From the NCBI GenBank assembly GCA_964465945.1, contig CAYXMM010000014.1, positions 1 to 64,000 on the forward strand: a stretch of DNA of 64,000 nt. Reading direction: 5' to 3'. Positions 9,009 to 17,509 of this stretch are shown piece after piece. The DNA comes from JAJRPT01 sp964465945. GTDB lineage: Bacteria > Bacteroidota > Ignavibacteria > Kapaibacteriales > UBA2268. Position numbers and translations under genes: made by a program. The first letter of the stretch is position 1. Each line of letters starts with the position of its first letter. The notes under the pieces were generated by a model. The model was given only the letters and a program-made list of their open reading frames with translations. It searched no databases and was not told the DNA's origin.

Positions 9009-9254
9009 TTAGACTTGCCGATCTAAATTCAACCCAACATTTAGTTTGCTTTTAACTTTAATATTAATATTATTAGCATCCCTCTCATAAGTCATATTCT
9101 TATAATTGGGAAACTTGCTTATTTTTATAATGTTTACATTTTGCTGTGTTTTCATTTTATTATCTTTAAATTTTAAGATAACATTAGAATTTGTGCTTCC
9201 TGCATTTTTATAAAAACTCATCAAAGTGCCTGCACTTATTTTTGGAATTTTCAT
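9009..9254 (-). CDS. Small hypothetical protein, 81 residues
   Basis: I do not recognise this basic, asparagine- and lysine-rich protein. It has no signal peptide or membrane segment. Support for a real gene is a good ribosome-binding site (AAGGAT, five bases before the ATG) and its position in otherwise empty DNA between murD and a peptidase gene. It is separated from murD by about 117 bases and may have its own promoter. It could also be a decayed fragment. Confidence 0.45.
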   Translation of the reverse strand: MKIPKISAGTLMSFYKNAGSTNSNVILKFKDNKMKTQQNVNIIKISKFPNYKNMTYERDANNINIKVKSKLNVGLNLDRQV

Positions 9255-9375
9255 AAATATCCTTAATTAACTACACAAAATTCTTGAAAATAAGTATTAC
9301 AAACAGCAGTATAATTACTTAATTTTTAAATAATTTAAAAGAATTTTATATTGTTTACCTGGAAGTATTGATATT

Positions 9376-9390
9376 AACGAAAATTTCGTT
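9376..9390. promoter_or_regulatory. Perfect dyad AACGAAA-A-TTTCGTT upstream of the M28 peptidase
   Basis: A 15-base interrupted palindrome with 7-bp arms and a single central base lies 83 bases before the peptidase start, between two divergently read genes (9009-9254 minus, 9474 plus). It has the geometry of a homodimeric repressor operator. The regulator is unknown, and in DNA this AT-rich a chance origin is possible. Confidence 0.3.
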
Positions 9391-9473
9391 TAATATTGTA
9401 AGTTTATAATCTAATAAAATAATACATAAAAATTCCTTATTTTAGAAACTGAGAAATTTTTAAAAGGGAAAAT

Positions 9474-10820
9474 ATGTTAAAACTCATACTTTTTGTTTTA
9501 GTAGGTAATTGCCTAATTTTTTCACAAGACTATAAAGATCCAAAATATAAAGAAATCGCAGAAAAAATTTATATTCACGCTCACAAAGACTCATCTGCTT
9601 GGGATAAATTAGCATTTTTATGCGATAACTTTGGAAATAGAATTTCCGGTTCTGAAAACTTAGAAAGAGCAATTGATTGGGTTTATAGTGAAATGCAAAA
9701 AGATAGTTTTGCAAATGTAAAAAAAGAACCTTGTTTAGTTCCAAAATGGGTAAGAATTAAAAATGAATGTACTATGACTTCACCATGGGAATATAAAATT
9801 CCGGTCTTAGCAATTGGTCCCTCAGTTCCAACACCAAAAGAAGGGTTAGAAGGAGAAATTATTATTGTGAAAGACTTCGATGAACTTGAAAAATTAGGAA
9901 AAAAAGTAAAAGGTAAGATTGTATTATACAACCGAGCATTTACTAATTATGGAGAAACAGTTCAATATAGGTTCCATGGTGCTTCAAAAGCTGCAGAATA
10001 TGGTGCAATAGCATCGTTAATTCGCTCAGTTACTCCACATTATGATGCAAATGCACATACAGGGACTTCTGAATATGCGGAAGGAGTTACCAAAATTCCT
10101 CACGCTGCAATTTCCCTTGAAGCAACTGATGTAATTCAAAGATTAGTAAATGAAGGGAAAAAAGTTAAGATTAAATTATTAATTGATACAAAGTTTTATC
10201 CTGATGCTCAATCACATAATGTAATGTTTGAATTAAAAGGAACAACATTACCAAATGAAATTGTTGCAGCAGGAGGTCATATTGATAGTTGGGACGTGGG
10301 TCAAGGAGCTCACGATGATGGAGGTCCATGTATTGCAGTTTGGGAAGCAGTAAAATTATTAAGAGACTTAAACTTAGTGCCGAAAAGAACAATTAGAGTA
10401 GTCTTTTGGACTAATGAAGAAAATGGATTAAGAGGTGGATTAGATTATGCAGATAAACACAAAAATGAACATCATCACGGCTTGCTTGAATTTGACTCAG
10501 GAGTATTTAAACCAGTTGGAATTGGATATTCTGGAAATGAAAAGTATTTTGAAAAATACAAAGAAAGTGAATTTTTATTTAAAGTAATTAATGACGAATT
10601 TCAAATTAAACAAGGTGGTGGAGGAGCCGATATTGGTCCAATGATGAAACTTGGTTTTACTGGAATGGGCTTTAACGTCGATTCAAAAGGTGAATATTGG
10701 CGATATCACCATTCCCAAAACGACACTGTCGATAAAGTAGATAAAAAAGTCTTAAATGATTGTATAGCTGCGCTTGCAATGGCGCTTTATATTTATGCAG
10801 ACTTAGATGTAATTGAATAA
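9474..10820 (+). CDS. Secreted M28 zinc metallopeptidase with PA domain (carboxypeptidase Q-like)
   Basis: A 448-residue precursor with an N-terminal signal peptide (LKLILFVLVGNCLIFSQ). A protease-associated insert lies around residues 120-230, followed by an M28 catalytic core. The likely zinc ligands and catalytic residues are visible: His269 and Asp271 in GGHIDSWD, Asp281 in HDDGG, Glu315/Glu316 in TNEENG, Asp341 in EFDSG, and His412/His413 in YHHSQNDTVD. The layout matches the plasma glutamate carboxypeptidase/carboxypeptidase Q subgroup, which cleaves small peptides with unsubstituted termini. It should act in the periplasm or outside the cell. No T9SS sorting domain is present. An acyl-CoA dehydrogenase gene starts 36 bases later. 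Confidence 0.88.
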   Translation: MLKLILFVLVGNCLIFSQDYKDPKYKEIAEKIYIHAHKDSSAWDKLAFLCDNFGNRISGSENLERAIDWVYSEMQKDSFANVKKEPCLVPKWVRIKNECTMTSPWEYKIPVLAIGPSVPTPKEGLEGEIIIVKDFDELEKLGKKVKGKIVLYNRAFTNYGETVQYRFHGASKAAEYGAIASLIRSVTPHYDANAHTGTSEYAEGVTKIPHAAISLEATDVIQRLVNEGKKVKIKLLIDTKFYPDAQSHNVMFELKGTTLPNEIVAAGGHIDSWDVGQGAHDDGGPCIAVWEAVKLLRDLNLVPKRTIRVVFWTNEENGLRGGLDYADKHKNEHHHGLLEFDSGVFKPVGIGYSGNEKYFEKYKESEFLFKVINDEFQIKQGGGGADIGPMMKLGFTGMGFNVDSKGEYWRYHHSQNDTVDKVDKKVLNDCIAALAMALYIYADLDVIE

Positions 10821-10856
10821 TAAAGTTTTAAAAATTAAATTAATAAGGATAATAAA

Positions 10857-12002
10857 ATGGATAATTTATTAACAGAAGAGCAGTTAATGCTTCGCGATAT
10901 GGTTAGGAAGTTTGCTTCAGAAAAAATTGCTCCTGTTGCTTCAGAAAATGAAAAAACAAAAACTTTTCCGAGAGATATAATAAACGAAGCATCAGAAATG
11001 GGTTTGATGGGAGTTGCATTTCCAGAAGAATATGGTGGAGCAGGTATGGATTATGTTTCTTATATGCTTGCAATAGAAGAAGTATCAAGAGCTTGCGCAA
11101 GTACTGGTGTTATCATTTCAGCACATTCTTCATTAGCTTGCTATCCAATTTATCATTTTGGAACAGAAGAGCAAAAACAAAAATACCTTCCTGATATGTT
11201 GTCAGGCAAAAGAATTGGATCATTTTCATTATCGGAGTCTAATGCTGGGTCAGATGCTGGTAACACCCAAACAACAGCAGTAAAAAAAGGAGATAAATGG
11301 ATTCTAAATGGTTCTAAACTTTGGGCAACAAATGGAAGAGAAGCAGATGTGTTTGTATTGTTGGCTTCAACCGATCCGAGTTTAAAAACAAAAGGAGTTA
11401 CTGCATTTATTGTCGATGCTCACACACCTGGCTATAGCGTAGGTAAAGTTGAAAAGAAACTTGGTATACGTGCTTCCTCAACTACAGAAATTATACTTGA
11501 TAATGTTGAATTACCAGAATCTGCTTTATTAGGTGAGATAAATAAAGGTTTTAAAATTGCAATGGTAACTCTTGATGGGGGAAGAATTGGTATTGCTTCC
11601 CAAGCACTTGGCATCGCAAGAGCATCAATCGAAGATGCAATAGCGTATGCAAAAGGCAGAGAACAGTTCGGTCAAGCAATAGTAAACTTCCAAGCTATTC
11701 AATGGATGATAGCAGATATGTGGTGCAGATATGAATCAGCATGGTTACTTACTTGGAGAGCTTCAAAAATGAAAGATGAAGGACTTAATTACTCAAGAGA
11801 AGCCGCAATGGCAAAATTAGTTGCATCTGAAACTGCAATGTATTGTGCTAATAAATGTATTCAAATTCATGGTGGAAATGGATACACTGAAGAGTTTAAT
11901 GCAGAAAGATATTATAGAGATGCAAAAATTACAGAAATTTACGAAGGAACATCTGAAATACAGCGTCTTGTAATTTCTCGTTCTTTAATAAATGAAAGGT
12001 AA
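10857..12002 (+). CDS. Acyl-CoA dehydrogenase (short-chain/butyryl-CoA type)
   Basis: This 381-residue flavoenzyme oxidises acyl-CoA to trans-2-enoyl-CoA and passes electrons to ETF. Family features in order are the N-terminal helical domain, SLSESNAGSDAG in the substrate/FAD region, GIRASSTTEI, and the signature YAKGREQFGQAI near residues 263-274. The C-terminal catalytic base Glu363 sits in YEGTSEIQR, the position used by short- and medium-chain dehydrogenases. The ATG is preceded by AAGGAT. A terminator-like hairpin follows directly. Substrate chain length is inferred from similarity to butyryl-CoA dehydrogenases and is not proven. Confidence 0.93.
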   Translation: MDNLLTEEQLMLRDMVRKFASEKIAPVASENEKTKTFPRDIINEASEMGLMGVAFPEEYGGAGMDYVSYMLAIEEVSRACASTGVIISAHSSLACYPIYHFGTEEQKQKYLPDMLSGKRIGSFSLSESNAGSDAGNTQTTAVKKGDKWILNGSKLWATNGREADVFVLLASTDPSLKTKGVTAFIVDAHTPGYSVGKVEKKLGIRASSTTEIILDNVELPESALLGEINKGFKIAMVTLDGGRIGIASQALGIARASIEDAIAYAKGREQFGQAIVNFQAIQWMIADMWCRYESAWLLTWRASKMKDEGLNYSREAAMAKLVASETAMYCANKCIQIHGGNGYTEEFNAERYYRDAKITEIYEGTSEIQRLVISRSLINER

Positions 12003-12017
12003 ATCAATAAAATAAAT

Positions 12018-12047
12018 AAGAAAGGGCTACTAAATAGCCCTCTCTTT
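12018..12047. terminator. Bidirectional terminator between acyl-CoA dehydrogenase and small gene
   Basis: AGGGCTA (12023-12029) and TAGCCCT (12035-12041) form a 7-bp stem with a CTAAA loop. Further pairing outward past one mismatch uses A-rich left and T-rich right flanks. The flanks supply a T-run on either strand, which fits the convergent genes on both sides. Confidence 0.7.
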
Positions 12048-12243
12048 ATTTATTAAAATACGACTTCATTTCGCCTAACACAAACTCTCCAAAATCACTC
12101 AGGATGTAAGTATTTGTTTTCTTATTGAATTTCAATACCCGATTGTGTTTAGCTTCAAAGTACTTATGTTCTAATTCTTCTGGTATTGATTCTTCATTTT
12201 GAATGCAAAGAAGAAGCTTGTATAATAGAAAGTCGTCTTTCAT
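12046..12243 (-). CDS. Small hypothetical protein, 65 residues
   Basis: An unrecognised 65-residue protein, charged at the N terminus (KDDFLLYKLLLCIQNEE) with a short beta-like segment KTNTYILSDFGEFVL near the C terminus. No signal peptide or transmembrane helix is seen. It could be a small winged-helix-like or structural protein, but no motif decides this. Its stop codon lies at the edge of the shared terminator. The gene is alone on its strand here. Confidence 0.5.
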   Translation of the reverse strand: MKDDFLLYKLLLCIQNEESIPEELEHKYFEAKHNRVLKFNKKTNTYILSDFGEFVLGEMKSYFNK

Positions 12244-12487
12244 ATTTTATTCTACAATTTTGCAGTTTCATAATGCCTCTCGGATTCTTACTTATTTTAT
12301 AAAAAATCATTTTCAATCACAAACTACAAACTTTGTTTTAAAATTCCTAAAAATATTTTAATTTTCAATAAAATAGTGTTTTTTTTAATATATTGTTAAA
12401 AATATTTCATAAAATAGATTTGCAACTTTAAATAATGTTAATTATCTTTATAAATTGTTGTAATTATCAATTAATTACTTTTATAAA

Positions 12488-12519
12488 TTTTGTTTTTGTA
12501 AAATATATTTATACATTTG
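12488..12519 (+). promoter_or_regulatory. Bacteroidota-type promoter TTTTG-N19-TACATTTG
   Basis: TTTTG (12488-12492), a 19-base spacer and TACATTTG (12512-12519) fit the Bacteroidota housekeeping promoter (TTTG at -33, TAnnTTTG at -7). It lies 21 bases before the ATG at 12540, which places transcription start just ahead of that codon and argues against a longer coding frame starting upstream at 12435. Confidence 0.6.
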
Positions 12520-12539
12520 TATTATTAAATGGAGCAAAT

Positions 12540-12968
12540 ATGAAACATCTATATAAAGTAGTTGAAGAATTGAATCTCTTATGTGTGAAAATTGATCCAG
12601 AATTTACTGAACAAAATTTTTCAAATCTTAAGAAAAGGGCAGAAGCTAACAAAGAATATATAATTAAATTTAATATTGATAAATTTATAGTTGATTACTC
12701 ACTTATTGGTTTAGATGTTGATAAAGAGACACTTTTTAATATGACAAGAAATATAAGACAATTTCTTTCATTTCCAGATAATATTAAAATCGTAATTTAC
12801 GAAGGTGAAATTTATTCAAAATCTAAATGGGTGAGATATAACACATATTTAGATAGCTTTGGAATTGATTATATTAAAGGTTTTGATAATATGGAGAAAG
12901 CCTTTAAGTGGTTCGGATTAAAGATTGATGATATTAAATTATTAGATGAAACAGAATTTCTAAATTGA
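12540..12968 (+). CDS. STAS-like small protein, convergent paralogue A
   Basis: A 142-residue soluble protein whose start is set by GGAG seven bases upstream and by a promoter-like site ending at 12519. It is homologous to the convergently transcribed gene at 12990-13406. Both share an opening MK-LY, a central VDYS or FDYS strand, a run like FP...K..I..G, and a closing D(Y/F)I.GF......F.W. The pattern of alternating strands and helices resembles STAS/SpoIIAA-like proteins of Bacteroidota, which act in partner-switching or lipid/ligand binding. I cannot see a phosphorylatable Ser/Thr with confidence. The function is unknown. Confidence 0.75.
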   Translation: MKHLYKVVEELNLLCVKIDPEFTEQNFSNLKKRAEANKEYIIKFNIDKFIVDYSLIGLDVDKETLFNMTRNIRQFLSFPDNIKIVIYEGEIYSKSKWVRYNTYLDSFGIDYIKGFDNMEKAFKWFGLKIDDIKLLDETEFLN

Positions 12969-12989
12969 TAACTTTAATATTCAAACTAA

Positions 12990-13406
12990 TCAATAGAGTA
13001 AATTCAATTTTGCTACGTCTAATTCTAACCAATCAAAAGTATCTTCAATTTTCGAAAAACCATTTATGAAATCTAAATTATAATTATCAATATAAAATTT
13101 ATATTTCTTCCAATTTTCAAAATTTAATTTATCTCCATACCAAATAGCACATTTTACAGGGAAGGGTAATTTAAACAGATTATGAAAATTCTCACTAACA
13201 TAATACAAAGTGTTTGACTCAATTTTTAATTCTACTTCACTATAGTCAAATAGTATCTTATTACAATTATATTGTAAAGCATATTCGATATTTTTTTTAA
13301 CTTTTTGATTAATACTTACAAAATCATTGAACTCTAAACCTATTTTAGCTTTAGAATATATTAGATTCAAATCAGGAATAAATTTCATTTCGTATAAATC
13401 TTTCAA
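12990..13406 (-). CDS. STAS-like small protein, convergent paralogue B
   Basis: This 138-residue soluble protein is a diverged paralogue of the gene at 12540-12968. The two point at each other with a 21-base gap. The TTG start is supported by that comparison: MKDLYE here aligns with MKHLYK in the paralogue, although a later ATG at 13388 is possible. Shared landmarks are ILFDYS (near residue 50), LPFPVKCAIWYGD (near 80), and the C-terminal FINGFSKIEDTFDWL. A STAS/SpoIIAA-like fold is inferred from the strand-helix pattern, not from a diagnostic motif. Upstream DNA to 13612 is very AT-rich and holds no gene that I can support. Confidence 0.7.
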   Translation of the reverse strand: MKDLYEMKFIPDLNLIYSKAKIGLEFNDFVSINQKVKKNIEYALQYNCNKILFDYSEVELKIESNTLYYVSENFHNLFKLPFPVKCAIWYGDKLNFENWKKYKFYIDNYNLDFINGFSKIEDTFDWLELDVAKLNLLY

Positions 13407-13612
13407 ATTTACTTCTCAATTTATTTTTCTAAAATATGAAATGGAATATTAATAAACAAATATTAATTTATATTAATAAATAATTATAACAATAAGTTAA
13501 ATAAAATATAATACTTAATAAAAAATAGTAGTAAATAATAAAATATAGTAAATCTACTATTGTAAAAAATAATTATTGTAATTTATAAAAGTTTATAAAT
13601 GCTACGATTAAA

Positions 13613-14314
13613 TTAATCAAAATCTACTATACCTGTGCTACGCATACTTTGAAATGAATCACCAGCTATAATTAAATGATCCACAATCAAAATATCCATT
13701 ATTTTACCAATTTTAATTAGATTTTCCGTTGTCTTTATATCATTTTGTGAGGCAGTAGTATTACCAGATGGATGGTTATGAAGCAAAATAATAGACGCTG
13801 CAGAAAAGTCAATAGCAAACTTAAAAATATCCCTTGGATGAATAATCATATTATTTAATGTTCCTTTTGCAATCATTTTTTCTTTTATTATGATATTTGA
13901 AGAATTAAGTAATATAACAAAAAACATTTCTTGATTTTCACCATAAAATCTTGGTATATAAATATTTGCTAAAATATCAGGGGACGTAATTTGAATTGTA
14001 TTACCTGTAGTTTCAAATTTTATTCTCTTAGCAAGTTCAAATGCGGCTTTCAAAGTTATAGCCTTTGCAGGACCTAATCCCTTAACCTTTTGAATTTGTT
14101 CAATATTAAAATTTGCAACCTTTGAAATTGACTCACCTAATGTAAGCAACTCTCTACCAGCATCAACAGCCGAAAAACCTTTTGCACCACTACCTATAAG
14201 TATTGCTAAAAGTTCAGAGTCAGTTAAATTCTCAGGACCTAATTTCTCTAACTTTTCTCTAGGTCTATCGTCGCTAATCCAATTCTTTATTGATTTATAA
14301 TTTGAATTATACAT
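13613..14314 (-). CDS. radC: RadC-like JAMM-domain protein
   Basis: A 233-residue protein of the RadC (UPF0758) family. The N-terminal region has ENLTDSELLAILIGSG and a helix-hairpin-helix segment VKGLGPAKAITLKAA. The C-terminal JAB/MPN domain has the metal motif HNHPSGNTTASQND (His179, His181, Asp192). The usual RadC order and length are kept. Despite the name, a direct repair activity is not established for the family. I chose the ATG at 14314 because it overlaps the cutA stop by 8 bases (ATGTATAA) and places the conserved region at the expected distance. An upstream in-frame ATG would run about 50 bases into cutA. Confidence 0.93.
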   Translation of the reverse strand: MYNSNYKSIKNWISDDRPREKLEKLGPENLTDSELLAILIGSGAKGFSAVDAGRELLTLGESISKVANFNIEQIQKVKGLGPAKAITLKAAFELAKRIKFETTGNTIQITSPDILANIYIPRFYGENQEMFFVILLNSSNIIIKEKMIAKGTLNNMIIHPRDIFKFAIDFSAASIILLHNHPSGNTTASQNDIKTTENLIKIGKIMDILIVDHLIIAGDSFQSMRSTGIVDFD

Positions 14315-14636
14315 TACAATACTCTTTTGCCCAATTATAATATTTACTAAAAACATCATCAGGAGTTATTGAAATAATTTCAGGCACTTCATCAGTATGG
14401 ACTTCAAGTATTACTTCTTCAATTTTATTGTAATGAGTTTTAAAACTTTTCAGCATCAAAGTGAACTCATTCCTCGTTTCAATTTTACCCTGCCATTCAA
14501 ATATCGATTTTACATTTGAAATAATACTTCCACATGCAATTAACTTTAAACTAAGTAATTGTCTAATAATTTCTTCAGCATTTTGTTCACTACCAGTATT
14601 ACAAAATATGACAATCATTTCGGTATTTGTCTTCAT
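14307..14636 (-). CDS. cutA: CutA1-like divalent-cation tolerance protein
   Basis: This 109-residue protein matches the trimeric CutA1 family. Matching features are an N-terminal VIFCNTGSEQNAEEIIRQLL, the central ACGSIISNVKSIFEWQGKIE, and the C-terminal VPEIISI followed by YYNWAKE. The family is linked genetically to copper and other divalent-metal tolerance, but the biochemical role is unsettled. The commonly conserved HPYEVPEI is HTDEVPEI here. The start at 14636 gives the family's normal length, while an earlier in-frame ATG at 14675 adds 13 residues not seen in relatives. Its stop overlaps the radC start, implying translational coupling. Confidence 0.88.
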   Translation of the reverse strand: MKTNTEMIVIFCNTGSEQNAEEIIRQLLSLKLIACGSIISNVKSIFEWQGKIETRNEFTLMLKSFKTHYNKIEEVILEVHTDEVPEIISITPDDVFSKYYNWAKEYCNV

Positions 14637-14688
14637 AATCAAGCTTTTTCGTAATTTGCAAATTAAATTTAACAATAATAATAATTTT

Positions 14689-14961
14689 ATGCTTGATATT
14701 CTAATTTACCACTTACATTTAATAGCAATTCTTTTCACATTTTCTAAATATTGGAAACTTGAAGGTCTAAAATCTGGCTTTATGTCTGTTTTACTCGCCT
14801 TATTTGTTTTTTTAATTTGTTGGACAATAAGTGCAACTCTTTCTTACTATTTATTTCCACAAAAATGGACAACAATTTATTTTTCAAGCAATACCCTGTC
14901 TCTTCTGTTAATAGTTTATCCAGAATATCTATATTATAAACATTTTGTCTTTAATAAATGA
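14689..14961 (+). CDS. Small membrane protein, about three transmembrane helices
   Basis: A 90-residue hydrophobic protein with three predicted membrane segments (about residues 2-20, 28-50 and 60-80). I do not recognise the family. It starts at ATG 14689, just outside cutA on the opposite strand. The longer frame that begins within cutA is an antisense extension. Its stop overlaps the next start by four bases (ATGA), so it is probably translated with the TMTC-like protein and may be its membrane partner. That role is inference only. Confidence 0.65.
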   Translation: MLDILIYHLHLIAILFTFSKYWKLEGLKSGFMSVLLALFVFLICWTISATLSYYLFPQKWTTIYFSSNTLSLLLIVYPEYLYYKHFVFNK

Positions 14962-16775
14962 CAACAAAGCTTAAATACTATCTTTTAATTATTATTCCAA
15001 TAATAATTGTTTATTCACTAAATTTAAAACATGATTTAGTTTATTGCGATGACCATGAAATAATTTTAAATAGTCCAGAAAGAATAGATGAGTTTAGTGA
15101 TATAAAAGACGAATTTTTCAAAGGTTATATTGGCACATCTTATTACAGACCTATTATTAATATTTCATTTATAATAGATAGATGGATTTCACCAACAAAC
15201 AATTTTATTTTTCAATTTTCTAATATTATATACCACATCTTAGCGACATTACTTTTCTTTAATTTGCTTATAAGATTTAAAATAAAAAATGAATGGGCAG
15301 TAACCATTGCATGTTTATTCGGCATATTACCGATAAACGTGAATGCAGTTTCTTGGATAGTAGGGAGGAACGATGTACTTTATACTATTTTCGCTCTTTC
15401 AAGTTTAATATTTCTAATGAAATCATCAAAAATCAAGTATTTATTGCTGTCATCACTTTTTACATTATTAGCATTTTTAAGCAAAGAAACTGCGCTTGTA
15501 ACTCCATTAATAAATTTATATGTTTTATTTTTTTATTTAAAATACAACAAAAATGATAAGATTAAATATATAATTTTATTAGTCATTACTTATATTATTT
15601 ACTTTATATTAAAAGCAAATGCAACACTTGGAATTGACATAAATTATTTTGGTCTTGATATTTTTTTTAAAAACTTACCTGTTCTTCCTGAGTTTATTGC
15701 TAAGATTTTCATCCCAATTGATTTAATGGCACTTTCAACTTATGGCATACTTAATACAATAACTGGTAGTGTTTTAATTCTAATATCAATATTCTTTATA
15801 GTTTATAAAAAACTCTATAAAAATTATACATTTTTAACAGGAATATTCATATTCTTTATATTAGTAGGTCCCGCTATGTTTGTAACAGTTAGCAATTCAA
15901 ATGACTGGAACGAATACCTTGAATGTAGAGCATACTTTCCAACTATTGGAATTTTGTTAAGTATTGCTCTTGCATTAAATAAATATAATTTAACTAAAAA
16001 CATTAAAATTATTTTCATTTTAATCGGAATTACTTTCAGTTTTCTTTCATTCAAAGAAAGCAAATTATATTCTGATAGATTTACATTTTATGAAAGTTTA
16101 GTTGCAGACGACAGTACAAAAGCACTTTTTTCATTTATACTTTCCCGTCATTATAAAAGTATTTCTAATTTTGAAAAAGAAGAAGAAAATTTATTAAAAG
16201 CATGTACTGCGAACAAAAATTACTATAAGCATTCAATGAACTTAGCTATATTTTATTTTCATCATAAAAAAATTGACAATGCATTACAATACTTTGAAAT
16301 TACTTATAAAATCGACAAAAATAATGAAGAATTAATTCAAAATTATACAAATGCACTTATACAATTAGAGAGATACAATCAAGCAATAAATATTTTATAT
16401 GATTTTATTTCAATAAATAACAACTTTAAAAGTGATATAAAACTAAATTTAATAATTGCCCTGATTAAATCTAATAAAATTAATGAAGCATTTAAAAATA
16501 TTGATAATAATCTATTGAATAATGCAAGAGAAAGTTTATTTAACCTTTTGTTTTATAGTGGAGAAGATTTATATAAAGCAAAAAATTATACAAATGCAAT
16601 TCAAGTTTTAACCAAATCAATTGAAATTAATAATCAATTCATCGAGCCATATATTATTCTTTTAAAAATTGAAATGGAACAAAAAAATTATTCAAAAGCA
16701 AAGATTTATAAAGACGAAATTCTAAAAAGAGGAGGTAGGATACCGGAATCAATCTCAAATATACTTTCTAACTAA
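14958..16775 (+). CDS. TMTC-like GT-C glycosyltransferase with C-terminal TPR repeats
   Basis: A 605-residue protein. The N-terminal two-thirds hold about ten membrane helices and the rest (from about residue 370) holds helical TPR repeats (for example NYTNALIQLERYNQAI). The first luminal/periplasmic loop has Asp31-Asp32 in YCDDHEII. Later motifs INVNAVSWIVGRNDVLY and LAFLSKETALVTPL match the TMTC/DUF1736 pattern of eukaryotic protein O-mannosyltransferases and their bacterial relatives. GT-C enzymes use polyprenyl-phosphate-linked sugars and act on the outer face of the inner membrane. The acceptor here is unknown. A small membrane protein precedes it with an ATGA overlap. It converges on the lipoprotein gene with a 4-base overlap. 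Confidence 0.72.
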   Translation: MTTKLKYYLLIIIPIIIVYSLNLKHDLVYCDDHEIILNSPERIDEFSDIKDEFFKGYIGTSYYRPIINISFIIDRWISPTNNFIFQFSNIIYHILATLLFFNLLIRFKIKNEWAVTIACLFGILPINVNAVSWIVGRNDVLYTIFALSSLIFLMKSSKIKYLLLSSLFTLLAFLSKETALVTPLINLYVLFFYLKYNKNDKIKYIILLVITYIIYFILKANATLGIDINYFGLDIFFKNLPVLPEFIAKIFIPIDLMALSTYGILNTITGSVLILISIFFIVYKKLYKNYTFLTGIFIFFILVGPAMFVTVSNSNDWNEYLECRAYFPTIGILLSIALALNKYNLTKNIKIIFILIGITFSFLSFKESKLYSDRFTFYESLVADDSTKALFSFILSRHYKSISNFEKEEENLLKACTANKNYYKHSMNLAIFYFHHKKIDNALQYFEITYKIDKNNEELIQNYTNALIQLERYNQAINILYDFISINNNFKSDIKLNLIIALIKSNKINEAFKNIDNNLLNNARESLFNLLFYSGEDLYKAKNYTNAIQVLTKSIEINNQFIEPYIILLKIEMEQKNYSKAKIYKDEILKRGGRIPESISNILSN

Positions 16776-17509
16776 TTATCTTCTATCCTTAATGGTATTT
16801 CAAGTGTGTAGTACAGAAAATCTTTCTGTATAATTGGGTTTCCATAATCATTTTTAAGAACAAAGCCGTCGACAATCATAACTGATTTATCTGCATTAAA
16901 GTTATTTATAAAATCAATTTTCATAAAATTATTTTGACTTAATTTAGAAAAATATTGATAACTTGGATTTGTTGTAATTATAGTAAAAAAATGATAGTAT
17001 CCCATATTCAACCCAAAAGGGTGAAGATAGTTAGTATTCTCCATATTTAAGTATTTTGAACTTACCTCAACTTTGAATATCCATTCACCACGTTTCTCAC
17101 TTACATAATTACCTCTTGTAAAAACAAAATCAGCATATAATGTTTTTTGAAAATTGTCAAAGTCAGCTTTTATTGCATAATTTATATCTTTTTCAGAATA
17201 AACATGATTCAAAGTAACATAATCTGCTTTTTGGCTGTCCCAATATTTCTCAGAAAATTTTATCGCTCCATCTAAATACACCTTACTTAACTTTTTATCT
17301 TTATTTAGATAAATTGTATCCCTAATAGTTTGAACAACTGTATCAATTCTTACAACAGTTTGAATCACATAAACTGAGTCCGTAATGTAGACAGTATCCC
17401 GCACAAACTCTGAAATTACACGATTTTTATCAATATCCAAATCAATTGCATCCTTTTGGCAACTATTAAAAGTAACAAGTATAAATAGTATTAAAATTAT
17501 TTTATTCAT
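16772..17509 (-). CDS. Lipoprotein in ECF sigma-factor operon
   Basis: This 245-residue protein has a lipoprotein signal peptide ending in the lipobox FNSC (lipidated Cys17). It continues with a low-complexity linker of repeated DTVY/DTVV motifs around residues 35-65, which may be an extended spacer across the periplasm. The rest is a beta-rich domain of unknown family. The ATG at 17509 overlaps the stop of the anti-sigma/barrel gene by four bases (ATGA), so I prefer it to the in-frame ATG 15 bases earlier. Its place as third gene after a sigma factor and anti-sigma-like protein suggests a sensor or effector of the same envelope response. Confidence 0.75.
   Translation of the reverse strand: MNKIILILFILVTFNSCQKDAIDLDIDKNRVISEFVRDTVYITDSVYVIQTVVRIDTVVQTIRDTIYLNKDKKLSKVYLDGAIKFSEKYWDSQKADYVTLNHVYSEKDINYAIKADFDNFQKTLYADFVFTRGNYVSEKRGEWIFKVEVSSKYLNMENTNYLHPFGLNMGYYHFFTIITTNPSYQYFSKLSQNNFMKIDFINNFNADKSVMIVDGFVLKNDYGNPIIQKDFLYYTLEIPLRIEDN

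Noticed and set aside
12435..12539. N-terminal extension of the STAS-like gene starting at 12435
   Set aside because: The extension contains the promoter-like site ending at 12519, and the paralogue aligns from the ATG at 12540.
14315..14359. Longer radC start at 14359
   Set aside because: It would overlap cutA by over 50 bases, and the added residues are not part of the RadC family. ATG 14314 overlaps the cutA stop by 8 bases.
14461..14688. Plus-strand frame extending the small membrane gene back into cutA
   Set aside because: This part is antisense to cutA, and the membrane protein has a suitable ATG at 14689.
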